Shown: in pieces, positions 1 through 11,571 of the stretch
Layout: every line of letters begins with the position of its first letter
Numbering within the stretch: the first letter of the stretch is position 1
NCBI GenBank assembly: GCA_024516155.1
Contig: JAJJXM010000019.1
Location: 62,001-126,000, forward strand
Source of the DNA: Pyronema omphalodes
Lineage: Eukaryota > Ascomycota > Pezizomycetes > Pezizales > Pyronemataceae
Direction of reading: 5' to 3'
Length of the DNA: 64,000 nucleotides
Translations under genes and position numbers: made by a program
The notes under the pieces: generated by a model
Databases searched by the model: none
Seen by the model: only the letters and a program-made list of their open reading frames with translations
Told to the model about the DNA's origin: nothing

Positions 1-3000
1 TCAGCTTCTTCGCTATATGTGCCTGCCTTTACTGCACGTCTAACCCTCGTTGATGTGGCCCCCTTTGCACGGTTTGGCGTCTTTTTTGTGTTGAAGTAAG
101 GCGAAATTTGTTCCTCCTCCGATTCTTCCTGCTCCTCTTCCTCTTCCTCGGGAGCTGCAGGAGTATTACTAGCATCTAACATATCGCGTAAAGACATCAT
201 TCCACGTCCTGGTACCGGTAAAGTCGAAGGCTTGGTGTTGGTTGGTTCGTTATCGTCGTCCTCGATGATTTCAACCAAGAAGCCACCGCCTCCTTCTCCT
301 TCTGCTTCATGTGGGGGCATTTCCTGCTCGTCATCCTCCAGCATAAAGCCACCCGGCTCCTGCTCTTCATCCTCTGCCAAAAATCCCCCGGCCTCCTGTT
401 CTTCAGCATCCCACACCAACTTGTCCTCTTCTTCTTCTTGGCCATTTGGAACAAATCCACCACCACCATAAGCCGCCGTGTTTTCCAAATTTGCCTTAGA
501 AATTTCCTCTGGCACTTTTGCTTTTTCGGCAGTAGCTCCCTTCCTGACAAACGGGTTCACATCGACCTTCTCCATTTCCGCTCCATGGGATGCTTCCCAT
601 TCCGCTCGTAGCTTTTTCAATACCCTGGCCTTCAACAAAAACCTTCTCCACCTCGCAAGTGTATCCTTCTCCCTCTTTGTATCTTCCTTTCTGCGTCTCT
701 CCTGTTCCTCCTCATGCCAAGCATCTCTTACAAGCTCCTCATTCTCCTCAGCGACCACAATTCCTTGAATCTCCGGCACGGCCCGTTGTTGACGGAACTC
801 GAACCCTACCACTGCCTCTGCATAGTCGATACCAAGCTTCTTTGCGACCCTAGCAGTACCTTTAAGGGGGATATGAACCGCGCCAGGTGGAAGCATAGTG
901 GGTACATACAAATCGATATTGCCAAACCCATTCTTTGGTATCACACCATCCTCAATAGGAGGAGGATCATAGAGCTGCGTTTGGTCAAGTGAATATAAAC
1001 CCTGTAGTGCCTCTTCTCCTGCTCTTGTTTTCTCTTCAATCTCACGTTTTCTGGTTAGGGTTACTGCTCTGCGCTTAACTTGTTTTAGTGCCTGAGCACC
1101 AGGGATAAGGACACGCCCTTCGCGGTACCAATTCTCCACGGTTTTACATAAAACAACGTCAGAGCGTCGGAAGACTTTTTCCGTGACTTGTTTGGCGCCT
1201 TTGCCTGAGGTGAAGGTTTGCACATGTTCACAACCGGGGCGAATTGCTTCTTCGCGTTTTAAATGGCGTTCAAGAATCAAGTCGGGATGGTTCTTGAATC
1301 CGGATATTGAAGTTGTATTGTGCTGAGGTTTTGCTTCTAATTCGGGAGGTTCAAGTTCCGAGGCTTCCTTAAAGTCTAAAGCTGTCCAGTCGCCTTTGGG
1401 TTTAAGGTACGGTTGTAATGCGGAGAGGAACCAGTCGAACATTATATCGGAGTATGGCACCTGTTGAGGAGGGAGACGGAAGGTGTTCTTTTTTGAGGGA
1501 TGATATCGTAAAGTTACGTCCTTAGCAGAAAGGTCTGAGGAATAGGATATAGTGTATGCCATTATCTGCTTGGCTTTTACTGCGGCCGCACTGCGCGGGT
1601 AAAATTTGGCTAGCACTTCTGGGGTGGAGCCTATTAACACTGACGGAAATGCGGTGACGGCTATGATTTTTTTCGAGAATGGGGAAATAATTTCGGTCCA
1701 GAATATGGGGTATCGCAGGTCGTCATCATAGGGGTCTGGGGGTTGTTAGTCACCAACTAGGAGATTGCAATTCCGAAGTAGATGGATGCACCTTTGTCTT
1801 TGGGTTTAGTTGTTGAGGTCTTCAGGAAACCACCTTCGTCCTCGGAGAGCTCACTCAGTTCGGAGTCGCTGGGTTCATTCTTGGGCTGCCTCTTTCTTTT
1901 CTTTGGCACCGGGGTCTTCTCTTCTTCTTTGTTGGAGGCCTTGCTAGGTGTCTTGCTTGGTGAATCCTCGCTGGCTTCTTCTACAGCAGTAAACCCAAAT
2001 CCTAATGGCTGCAGAGAGAAAACCAGTCTAGCTTCATAGCCCAATGCCCTGAGCAGTGCAGTTAGTAACTGAGCACCGACATCTCTACTCCCAGCAAGCT
2101 TCTCTGCTGCCTCCCTGAAACCCCGAATCCCCTTTATAGTCTCGCCTCTCCTGGCAAACACTGTCTTCCTCCCAACGCCCCAATGGAATGTGTACGCATC
2201 CCCCTCTTCAGTCGCTGCCACACCCTCCGCTTTCAATCTTTGATTTGACTTATACCCCAACTTCCTCAATCCCGGTGCTGTAACTTTAAATTTCTTCCTC
2301 CACCAATGCAACACAGTACCTAGGGGCCCCAATATCGGGTCTGTCGTGTTCTCCAACCCTCCTAACCCATCATCTTCCTCCACCTCCTTGCTTCTCTTCC
2401 CTTTCCCCTTCGCCTCTTTCTTCAACCGTCTCCTCTTCTCTTTCTCCTTCTCCACAAGTCTCTCCGCCATTCTTTCATGATCCTTTATAATCCCCGTCGT
2501 AACTTGACTCAGTAATAATCCCTGTACTTCCGGATCATTACACCACTGATTGCGCACCCTTCCGTGATATAGTAGGTAGGACACGTGGATACAGTGTGTC
2601 AATATTCTTATCCTCCGTTCCTCCAATGATGCGCCTTTCTTCTTCCCAGGCAACGGAGCTGCGGCAACGGGGGCGTTAAGAGTCAACTGAAGCTCACCTT
2701 CTGGTATAGCTGGTATAGCAGCGCTAGGAGTGACAGCAGCGGGAACAAGCGGCGCTACGACATCTTCCCATATTTCCTCTTCCTCATCATCATCATCGTT
2801 GTCGTCGTCGTAATTATTGGCCCCGGTGATAGCGGTGGCGGCGGATTCTGGCTCGGGGCTGCTTAACGAGCTTTCACTGGTAGTATCGCGGTAGCCAGGG
2901 ATGACTAGGCGCTTCCGAAGACGTGGTGTAGAATCGTTTTCTCCTTCAACCGCATCTTGATGTTCCACTTTTTTTGGAGTTCTTTTTATTGTTGAATTTT

Positions 3001-3181
3001 TTGCTGATGTAGTGTTCTCAGTCGGCGGTTTCTTTAATAATGATGCTCTAGCAGTAGGAGGGGAATCGTTTTTGCGTGTGCGGTTCGTTCTCGCGGGTGT
3101 AACCGCCGCTGTTGGCTTGGCTCGTTTGGAAGGGTTTGTGGAGACTGGTGTTGAGGCGGTACTTTTCCGTTTGGGTGGCAT
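1..3181 (-). CDS. rad4: Rad4/XPC DNA damage recognition protein (3' end cut by window edge)
   Basis: Nucleotide-excision-repair damage sensor, the fungal Rad4/XPC family, which with Rad23 opens and flips out lesions. Exon 1 is 3181-1792, a 56-nt intron lies at 1791-1736 (branch CTAAC, acceptor CCCCCAG), and exon 2 is 1735 to the left edge. Joining them makes the frame run from KPKDK into DPYDDDLRYPIFWTE. The start is the ATG at 3181, giving MPPKRKS; the frame is open a little further upstream but with no ATG. The N-terminus is basic and low-complexity with acidic runs. Next come a transglutaminase-like fold (LRALGYEARLVFSLQPLGF), then the beta-hairpin domains: HPDLILERHLKREE (BHD1) and a BHD3-like block with NIDLYVPTMVPPGAVHIP and GIDYAEAVVGFEF. 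An acidic tail follows and the reading frame is still open at base 1, so the stop is missing. Family assignment is firm; the exact end is unknown. Confidence 0.93.
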
Positions 3182-5364
3182 TATTGATTGTTTCAAAAAT
3201 TATTGTGGGGTGAGATTGCTGGTGAAGTTGGGACGTGTAAAGCGCGTCGCCTGGGAAACATTACGGGATGACGCGACACGCGTTTCGCTGGGCAGACGCG
3301 AGCAGTGCGATGACACAATGCCAAGAGAAGACCTGGCTAACAACTGATGACCAACAGCTGCGCAATCTTATTTCAAGAAAAAACAGAGGAGGCCTGAAAC
3401 AGAACTCGTTCAAGATGTATTTCAAGCCGATCAAAGTGCGTTGGAAATTGAGGTAGAGTAATATGTCTCTTTTTTTCCCCATCAGTATTAGCTGAGTTAC
3501 TGTAATTACGGGCATAAAAAAATCAAGAAACATATAACTCACGACTGACGACTTATGACGAATAACATGATTGTAGAGGATAAACATGCCTGGAAGAAAA
3601 TCTCGAAGATAGAGGAGTAGTAAATATTAGATGTTAGATATTTCTTGTGTACACGGGGGTTGGGTATTGCATTCCGTTTTCTATTTTGTCATTACTTCTT
3701 ACGTTATCCCTCTCATTATTTACTATAACCGCAGAATAACATAGAGAAAGCAACACATAGCAGGTGACACCATTGATTAACGTCACTAACGTTTGAGGGT
3801 CATTACCTGTACTGTTTGGTATTCAAAATAGTCTTGGAATATCGATATTCTCAATGTGCTATAGATGAATGACTGGTATTAGATATGATTTTCTATGCAG
3901 CGTAAGGTGATACTGTGAAAAAGGCGCCATAATCTTCTCACGAAGAAATGGGGTTTTTTGCGGATCGGCTCCGAGCAACTGATACAACAGCTCCCAGGCC
4001 TTTAATCTCCTACTCCAAAAATAAACATATAACTCGCACCGAATTTCTCTTGATGTGCCTCAAAAATTGTCGAAACCATCACCAATCGAAGTTGTGCAAG
4101 CTCATAACTCACTGTAACTCCACCGACGAGATCATTAAGAAGCTAAGGAAACAAAGGAAACAGATTCAACTCTTTGCTCTGGTGACTGAACTACGCCTCT
4201 ATTTCTCACGCTTTCACCATCTGCACCAACCCCGATCCACTTAAGAACCTTAGAATCCACTCGATCCTGCATTTCCTGACCCTCAAATACGTCCCATCTA
4301 TTTGCATAAGCCACCAAACGTCGTGCATAATTTACTTACAAAATACGAACTCCTGGAGTGTATGCTTCGAGGTCACCGGAAATATATAGTAAATAACGAT
4401 TATCTCAAACGGATCCAAACACAATATCGAAAATAATACCTCCGTCCGATGGTATCTAGGCCAATGGGGTGAAAAAATACGTTGAGTAGTCTCCTCCGCA
4501 TAATATTTCACCAATATCCTTCTCGCTTCTCCTTGACGCTCTTTCATAATCAAAAACCTCGGACTTCCTGGAATTCAATACAGCGCAATAACTGTGCGTA
4601 ACCGAGGGTAAAAGTTGAAGGTATAGTAGAGGGTACAGATTCACCGGGTGTGCTCGTACAGTGCCTTAGGCGCGGCACGCACATCGGCCAGATCAACGAA
4701 ATAACCACGATTCTGTACCCATCCTAGAAAAGAGTGAGGACGTGGCGATTCTGTGATAGCCAATATTGATTAGAATTATTGCATCAATTGGGTGGTTCGT
4801 CGAGGGCAGTTTGTCTTGGCATTTGCAGTTGTATGGTGGTATAAAGCCTAAACGTAGTGATACAACAGGGCGCCAGACATAACCTTGTACCGGAGCTTCA
4901 TGATTGGCACTAATCTTTGCGTTAGTAGTTAATTAGCACCGAGGTAAGTGCGTATATGTAGATTAAGCCTACGTAGATATTAACCCTTCATTAATCGCTG
5001 CACAGAACCGTAACAACTAATCATTCATCCAGTCCTCTATTGCCTTTATTGGTGTCCTGATGCATTAAACCGAAATCCGATACCCTTTCCCCTGCTTTCC
5101 TTGGGAATCTTCAGTATTGAAAAACCGTAAGGTTGGGAACGTTTATGAATAAATAAATCCAATATTAGGGATTATTTAAAACTTTAGGCAGGTTTCCATC
5201 TACTTCTAACAGTAAAACGCAAATAAATGTTGTTACTATCTGCAACCACTAATCACTAATCACTATGTGTGACGTTCATAGGGAGGGTATAAAGTCAATG
5301 GATTATTCTTACCTTCAAGTCAAGCTCGCCAAATATCAGTTCTCAAGGCAAGTCAACATTCATC
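3182..5364. other. Gene-free spacer, 2.2 kb
   Basis: AT-rich spacer between the Rad4 start and the small secreted-peptide gene. Only short overlapping open frames without recognisable domains or splice-linked partners are seen. It presumably holds the Rad4 promoter (near 3190-3500) and the promoter of the downstream peptide gene. I see no tRNA, transposon end or clear repeat in it. Confidence 0.5.
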
Positions 5365-5640
5365 ATGAGGTTCCTGATTCTCCTACCGGTTTTTACTGCG
5401 ATTGTTGCTGGAACAGCCATACCAGAGCAGCCCTCAGTATCAGAAGTTCTTGGTCAAGTAACAGAACCAGTTCAACTTCAGGTCCGTCCTTCATCTTCCC
5501 AGTCGAGTAGTTATCCGTCAATAGCTGAGTCTAGTGATTAGCACCCAGCGATACCAATTTGCTACCATCGAGGGGAGAAATGTAATCATAACAAGCGATG
5601 CTGCTTTCCAAGGGTGTGTCGATATGGATATTGTGTCTAA
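5365..5640 (+). CDS. Small secreted cysteine-rich peptide, knottin-like (inhibitor cystine knot spacing)
   Basis: Predicted 71-residue precursor from two exons: 5365-5481 (39 codons, phase 0) and 5542-5640 (32 codons plus stop). The 60-nt intron is 5482-5541 (GTCCGT donor, ATTAG acceptor, possible CTGAG branch). Exon 1 starts MRFLILLPVFTAIVAG, a hydrophobic signal peptide with likely cleavage near residue 18, followed by an acidic proline/valine-containing segment. Exon 2 carries all six cysteines, spaced C-x6-C-x5-C-C-x4-C-x4-C with one residue after the last, and is rich in Arg, Lys, His and Tyr. That spacing is the classic cystine-knot framework found in many secreted defence and effector peptides. 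No family name can be given. The main doubts are the non-consensus donor and branch; unspliced, the first frame stops at 5538 and contains no cysteine. It stands alone, with no obvious partner genes. Confidence 0.62.
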
Positions 5641-6806
5641 TGCGAGAATGAGATTATGCGCTATGCGGAGGGAAAACTGGAATGGAAATTCGCAGATTTT
5701 ATTGCCATTTCTATTGCCGTGACAAGCATTATGAGCGCATGAGTTTATCTTGTATTATCAACTCGTATAGACTCTGGGATATACTGTATATCAGTTCAAG
5801 CATTTTATCGGCCAGGTTCGTATGTTTCATTGCGTTAATATTATAGTGTATCAAAGTTTTCCAGGGCGCATTCAGATTTTTAGAGTTTCTTCTATGAACT
5901 ATAATGCTACTGATTGTTCGTCATTGCCTTCAAGCATTCTTTCGGGAGGCGGTGTACTTACGACAAGCCTACTCCGAGGTTAATCATCTTTTACTATGAT
6001 TTCTGGTGTACTTTAGTTTTCGCTTGGGAGTTCTATAGTTCGCTTCCAAAGTTATAGAGTTGGTATTATTTGCTTTTCTGTCTTCTCTTATTCTTCTTCA
6101 TTTGCGATCAACGATACCTTTGGATTTGCGGTGTCAAACAATGTTTTTTTTCTGCAGCTGAACTGGGGGCCAGGTGGGACGGATTCATCTCTGCCATCGT
6201 CGGTACGAATTATCTAGTACCTTTGATTATGTATGATTTGGTTGTGGAAAAGCGCGGAATAGTCTTGAAGGTTGGCAATTCAGTGGCCGCAATGGTATCA
6301 GGCAGGTCAGTCTGAGAAGAGATTCCGACTATCGCATCTGTTCATGGCTTTTCGAAGAATCATAAACATAGCCATGAAATTTTAACTGGAAACACAAAAA
6401 AATACAGCCCCTGCCTCATCGTAAATGGCCCGAATTTGCCAATTCATAATCATTACACCCTGTACTGTCTTCACAAAAGCCGTCCAAAAAACGCCCGCAA
6501 GTACACCCATGACATCAACTATTTCTGAACTGTTACCATAAATACATCCCTAAATGCATCAAATATTACATGTACCTTTGCATCCAATCCTAACGCATCT
6601 TCTCATACAAGAATCGAGCGCTCCCATCCACCACCCCCCAATGCTACACACTTCAGACATGCCAAATGCCCCCGATTAACCCGAAAAAGACCGTACATCC
6701 TGCCAACCCCTGACAAATGTCGCCAAATACTTTGAATGCTCTACAAAAGGCAACGTCAGAATGCTCCAAGTAGAAAGAAAAGAGATAAGGAAAATAGTAT
6801 ATTACC
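5641..6806. other. Gene-free spacer, 1.2 kb
   Basis: Separates the cysteine-rich peptide gene from the 3' end of the NACHT-ankyrin receptor. A stretch at about 6155-6315, read after a CTGCAG acceptor-like site, gives a plausible 50-residue frame (AELGARWDGFISAIVG...), but no start or donor exon can be tied to it. I therefore do not call a gene. Confidence 0.4.
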
Positions 6807-9800
6807 TCAAATGGCTCCATATGCTCTTAGAAGCTCCTCAGCGTCATGAAGTTCACATTCATTGGCCCTTGATAGTGCAGATGAGCCGTTATTCGCTTTG
6901 ATGTTGACGTTAGTGTCCGAATGAGATAGAATTGCCTTCAGAATATCGCAATTGTGGTAGTCTTTTCGTGGACTCAAGGACCAGGGCTCATAAAACGACC
7001 ACATTAGGGGCGTTCGGCCATGCTTTTTGTCTTTCAGGTTGGGATCGGCAGAGCTTTGTAACAAAATATTTAACGCTGCTAAACGGTGGTTCTGAGCAGC
7101 CAGGGATAGTGGTGTTTTCCCGCCAGAACCTCTCATATCCACTGTAGCCCCATGCTCTATGAGCATCTTGACTATATCTGTATGACCACTTTCAGTGGCG
7201 AATGACAGTGGCGTGGCTCCCGAAGAGGCGGTCTTATTCACATCAACACCAGCCTTCTCCAGGAGAATCTTTACTATCTCTGTATGACCTTCTCGAGCTG
7301 CGTATAACAATGGCGTGACTCCAAAACGATTGGTCGTATTCACCTCAATACCAGCCTTCTCCAAGAGGATCTTCACTATCTCTGTATGACCTCTTTCAGC
7401 GGCGAATGACAATGGCGTGGGTCCAAGCCAATTGGTCTTATTTACGTCAACACCAGCCTTCTCCAGGACAATCTTCACTATCTCTGTATGACCGTTTTGA
7501 GCTGCGTATGACAATGGCGTGATTCCATCAGCATTGGTCGTATTCACCTCAACACCATCCTTCCCCAAGAGCATCTTGACTATCTCTGTATGACCGTTTT
7601 GAGCTGCGTATGACAACGGCGTGTCTTGAAAACGATTTGTCTTATTGACATCAATACCATCCTTCTCTAAGAGCATCCTGACTATCTCTGTATAGCCTGT
7701 GTCGGCGGCGTATGACAATGGAGTAATTCCATCAGCATTGATTGTATTCACCTCAACATCATCCTTCTCCAAGAGCATCTTGACTATCTCTGTATGACCG
7801 TTTTGAGCTGCGTATGACAACGGCGTGTCTTGAAAACGATTTGTCTTATTGACATCAATATCATCCTTCTCTAAGAGAATCTTGACTATCTCTGTGTGGC
7901 TTTCTCGAGCTGCCAAAAGCAACGCCGTCGAAAAATCCTCAGTCTGAGCATTCACATTGGCGTTGTATCGAGGATCCAAGATAATTTCGACCAGTGACCG
8001 ATGACCCATGGAAGCACTAAGTGTTAACAGGCAGTTTTCCCACTCGTCTTTTGCATTTATGTCGACTTTTACTGAATAAATGACACGGCGAAAGAGCTCT
8101 GGAGACCCAGTAGTAGTGGCAAGGTGAATAGGAAAGGTTGCTGTAGTCAATGCGATAAAATTGGATTCAACCAGAGAATCCAGAAGCTGTTTTTCAGGAT
8201 TCCAATTGAAATACGTGTTGTATTTCAAACGGGGGGTCATGAATAGCCTTACAGCCAGTTGTGATGTGTATTGCTTCATGACCAGATTAAATGCCATATC
8301 TTCGACTGCAATATTTCGCGTTTTTGAACTCCGCAAATGATAATCCCATCTGGCGGCAGCGTATCCGAGTAACGGGTATCGATCAAGAATATCCTTTGCA
8401 AAAGTACAGACTTTATTGAAGTTATCGAAGGTCATAGATGTCATGCATATCGAGGCAATCTTGATGTGGCCTTCCTGAAACAAACTGCCTTCGTCGTACT
8501 TCTCTTGAAAGTAATCCTGAAGAGACTTGTGAACGAGGCGAACAATTGAAGTAGACTCATCAACTATCACTAGCCCGAGACAACAGTCAAGTATGAACTG
8601 CGCCTCGACAAAGTTATCGCCATCAAGCTCAGTGTCACCTGGCTCAATCGCAAGAGCGTGGCGTAGCTCTTCGAGCGACAACGGTCTCGCGGCAAGAAAT
8701 ATCCATTGCAAGGCTTTCATGGCCAGGCTCGACGTGGACTGCTTCTGTGCTTTGATTCTGTCCATAGTAAGCCCGAAAACGTCATAGAGTTTTGTCGGCA
8801 TGTTCTGAAGTGCTTTACGTCGCTTTCGTATCGTCGGTTCATCAAGAACAGCTTCGATTTGTAGTGCTGGCAATAAGAACCTGTCGTCATATCAGCTCGC
8901 GAAATCGTAAATACACGACAAGCTAAAAAGATCACAAACATTTTCTGAGACGCTGAAATGATTTCCTTGATAATTTCTTCTTTAAAATCATCATTCATTC
9001 CTACCGTTTTATCCTCACTTAGCCTATGAGCGATGTATGCCGCAATATCCTCGGTCCTTGCCTCGAGCTTCACCATCAGAGGGATTTTCGGCTCGATAGA
9101 AGTGTGTGATGAAACATATCTTTCCATAGAAGGCCTGCCAGTAAAGAATAACCGGACTGGTAGCATATTGTTTTGATCGGACAAAGATGATACTTCTGAC
9201 AGATAATGAACGAGTTGTCTTCTATCCGTCTCGTTGCATTCGTCAAGTGCGTCGATGCAGATGTAGGTTTTGTCAAAGCCGCGGATCAGTCCTGACAAAG
9301 CGCTAACGGCATCCTGTATTTCCATCGCCTGGTGGCCCTTCTTTTTCTTGAGAAATGCCTGAATAGTGTCCGAAGAGCCTATCTGTGATGCGGTGATCAC
9401 CTGCTTGAGGAGTCCGCCGATTAGATTGACAGCAGTTTGCTGCTTTCGGTCCCGGTAGTCGCAGTAGATGAAGGCAACGCATGTTGTATCGCCGATAAAG
9501 CTAGAGAGATGATCTATCACAAGAGAGCTATCGTTCCACAGGATTCTTAGCATCCGCTGTATTGATGCCATGTGATTTCTTTTGCGTTCACGTACCTTAT
9601 GAAAGTTTTGCCTGCGCCTGGCATTCCATAGCACCCGAAGATATTAACTTCATGAAAATCGTCTCGCCAGTTTCGGAATATTTCGCTGTCCAAGAACCAA
9701 TTTCCGGTATTTTGCAGGCGTTTAGAGCGTATGTCCTGATGCCTTTTCTGGGGTTTCAAAGGTGAGATCCACTGAAGTAATGACTCCATTTCTTGATCTA

Positions 9801-10672
9801 AGCTTCCGATTAGCTTGTATGAACCAAACTGCCGGAATCGCTTCGGGAAACAACCATTCGCTATCCTGTTCGTATCCTGTGTGACAGCCAAAATCTTCTG
9901 CTGTGTTTCTTTTACAAGCCCAAGAGTTTCAATCACATGTCCAAAGATATCAGATTGTTTCTTTGACGCCGTCAGTAGCGCTTCTATTCCGGGTAATTGC
10001 ATCGATCTGAAGTTTTGAATGTTCTGCTCCATCAGATCTCCCATTGCTTTGAGCTCGGCTAAAACCTCTTCTGATGTCTTTGCAAGTAGTTCACTATAAA
10101 TAAGTTAGGGAATAGTCTTCCCATGGATGGAGCAATGCAGGAAAGTGGAGGATGGGGCCGTGAAAGTAGTATAATTGTATCAGCTGATTCTGCTAGAAGT
10201 GCTTATATTCCGCCGACTGGCTTGGAAACCGGGCAGAGTGATCTTACCAGTTTGAGATTGTCAAAGAAAACTGAAATGTCTGCGTGAAGCGCTGGATAGT
10301 TGAGATAATGCTGTCGTAATCGTCCTTGCGAAGCGGCCATTTCAACCGTTCGATGGCCTTTGTAATCTTACTTTTTTCCAAGTTAACTTCAATGATTTCG
10401 ATCTTGTTGTACAGCTGCATTATCTGACTTTTGCAAGCCTCGATAGCGACGACCATGGCTGATGTGTTCGTAAAGTTCCCCTTGTAATCTTTTCGAAGAA
10501 ATTGTTCGAGCTGTTCCAGGACATGACATAGCGCTGTAACGGTTTTCCAAAGATCGTGTGCTTCTTGCGGGGCAGACTTGACACCGTCGACATAGGACTT
10601 TAGGATTTTTGATATCTCCAAAGCAAGGCTGAGGAATCCCGCGACTGCAGTGGAAATAGTAAGGGGATCCAT
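6807..10672 (-). CDS. NLR/STAND receptor: Helo-like N-terminus, NACHT, ankyrin repeats
   Basis: Four exons: 10672-10248, 10093-9596, 9527-8940 and 8880-6807; introns of 154, 68 and 59 nt. They sum to 3585 nt, 1194 residues. The start MDPLTISTAVAGFLSLALEI is typical of the fungal STAND N-terminal helical (Helo-like) domain. The NACHT has Walker A GMPGAGKT at 9.6 kb, with the second intron just after it, and Walker B YICIDALDE near 9250. A winged-helix-like linker (LPTKLYDVFGLTMDRIKAQ, then a KALQWIFLAARPLSLEEL block) leads to about ten ankyrin repeats around the core GHTEIVKMLLEK.VNTTNADGITPLSYAA. Such proteins act in fungal non-self recognition: ligand binding by the repeats triggers NACHT oligomerisation and N-terminal signalling, often death of the fused cell. 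No disruption is seen. The middle repeats are nearly identical, which suggests recent internal duplication or gene conversion. Ligand and function here are inferred only from architecture. Confidence 0.9.
7150..7990 (-). repeat. Ankyrin-coding tandem repeat with a 204-bp two-repeat higher-order unit
   Basis: About eight 33- to 34-codon units lie inside the last exon of the NLR. Two alternating types (a VNKTNRFQDTPLSYAAQ type and a VNTTNADGITPLSYAA type) make a 68-residue, 204-bp super-unit. For example the block at 7613-7658 recurs nearly unchanged at 7817-7862. High DNA identity, including silent sites, points to recent duplication or conversion. Confidence 0.85.
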
Positions 10673-11571
10673 CGCTTATATCGTTACCGAATAGAGGCGG
10701 CGGATTCGGAAACTTTCTGTCCGTGGTTGAACGATGAAACGATGATGTAGAGACAGATATCGTTGAGCCGAAGATGAAGATTTTCGCCGATGTTGTATTG
10801 TGCGGGGAACTCCCTGACCCCGCATTCCTGAAGTACGCTCATTGTGCATGTACGGAGTATGTGCTTACTAATAGGTACTCTGGATGCAAAGCAGCTACAC
10901 GAGAGTGGAAGGTAGATAAGACTTTTAGAATCCTCGATTTTTAATCCAGTTTTGTTGTTCTTCTGTCGTATCCATGACTGTTTCTGATCGGTTGTTATAC
11001 TAGACACCACCTTGTCAGGAGTAGTGACCGATCATCCATTGTATCGACTGGATTATCTCCCGCACCTGAGATTACTCGATGATATGGCAGGGAGATTTCG
11101 CTGTCATGTTGCGGCCTGGAGGATGAGAGCTTAATAGAAGTTGGGTTTCAGAATAGTTCATGGTAAAACGATGTGGATAATCAGGGATAGGTGGGGTATC
11201 TGGAGTGTTGCCTTAACTTCTTTTTCTATGATGTCTGTTATTGCGAGGGAACAGTGATGATTGGGGTATCAAGACCCTTCAGTCAAGGACTATGTGATGT
11301 GAAGTTGTTATATGTAGTTTCAAATATAATAACCGGAATCAAAACTGGAATACACAAGACTCCTAGAATAAAAATATTCAATACTTTTAGAATAGGTGAT
11401 GATGGATTACGTCTACAATTTAAACCGTTAAACAAGGAATACCGTCATGTCCCGGTACACAAAACTTCCAAAAAGGATATTTATCTATCCATGCACCAAT
11501 GAAGACATGTAAGTCTAGCTAGCTGATTGGTTGGCTAGTCATCTGGTCAGCTGCCTGTCGGCTGCCCTTGG
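10673..11571. other. Gene-free spacer, 0.9 kb
   Basis: Upstream region of the NACHT-ankyrin gene and downstream of the ECT1-like pseudogene. No coding frame with recognisable content is seen. The NLR promoter presumably lies here. Confidence 0.5.

Noticed and set aside
197..550. 117-codon minus-strand frame and several plus-strand frames at the left edge
   Set aside because: Out of phase with the Rad4 coding frame, which reads through the same bases with recognisable acidic tail sequence; shadows.
5534..5722. Alternative reading of the secreted-peptide gene using the earlier ATAG acceptor at about 5524
   Set aside because: Gives a frame almost without cysteines and an intron of only 43 nt; the later acceptor gives a six-cysteine framework and a 60-nt intron typical of the window.
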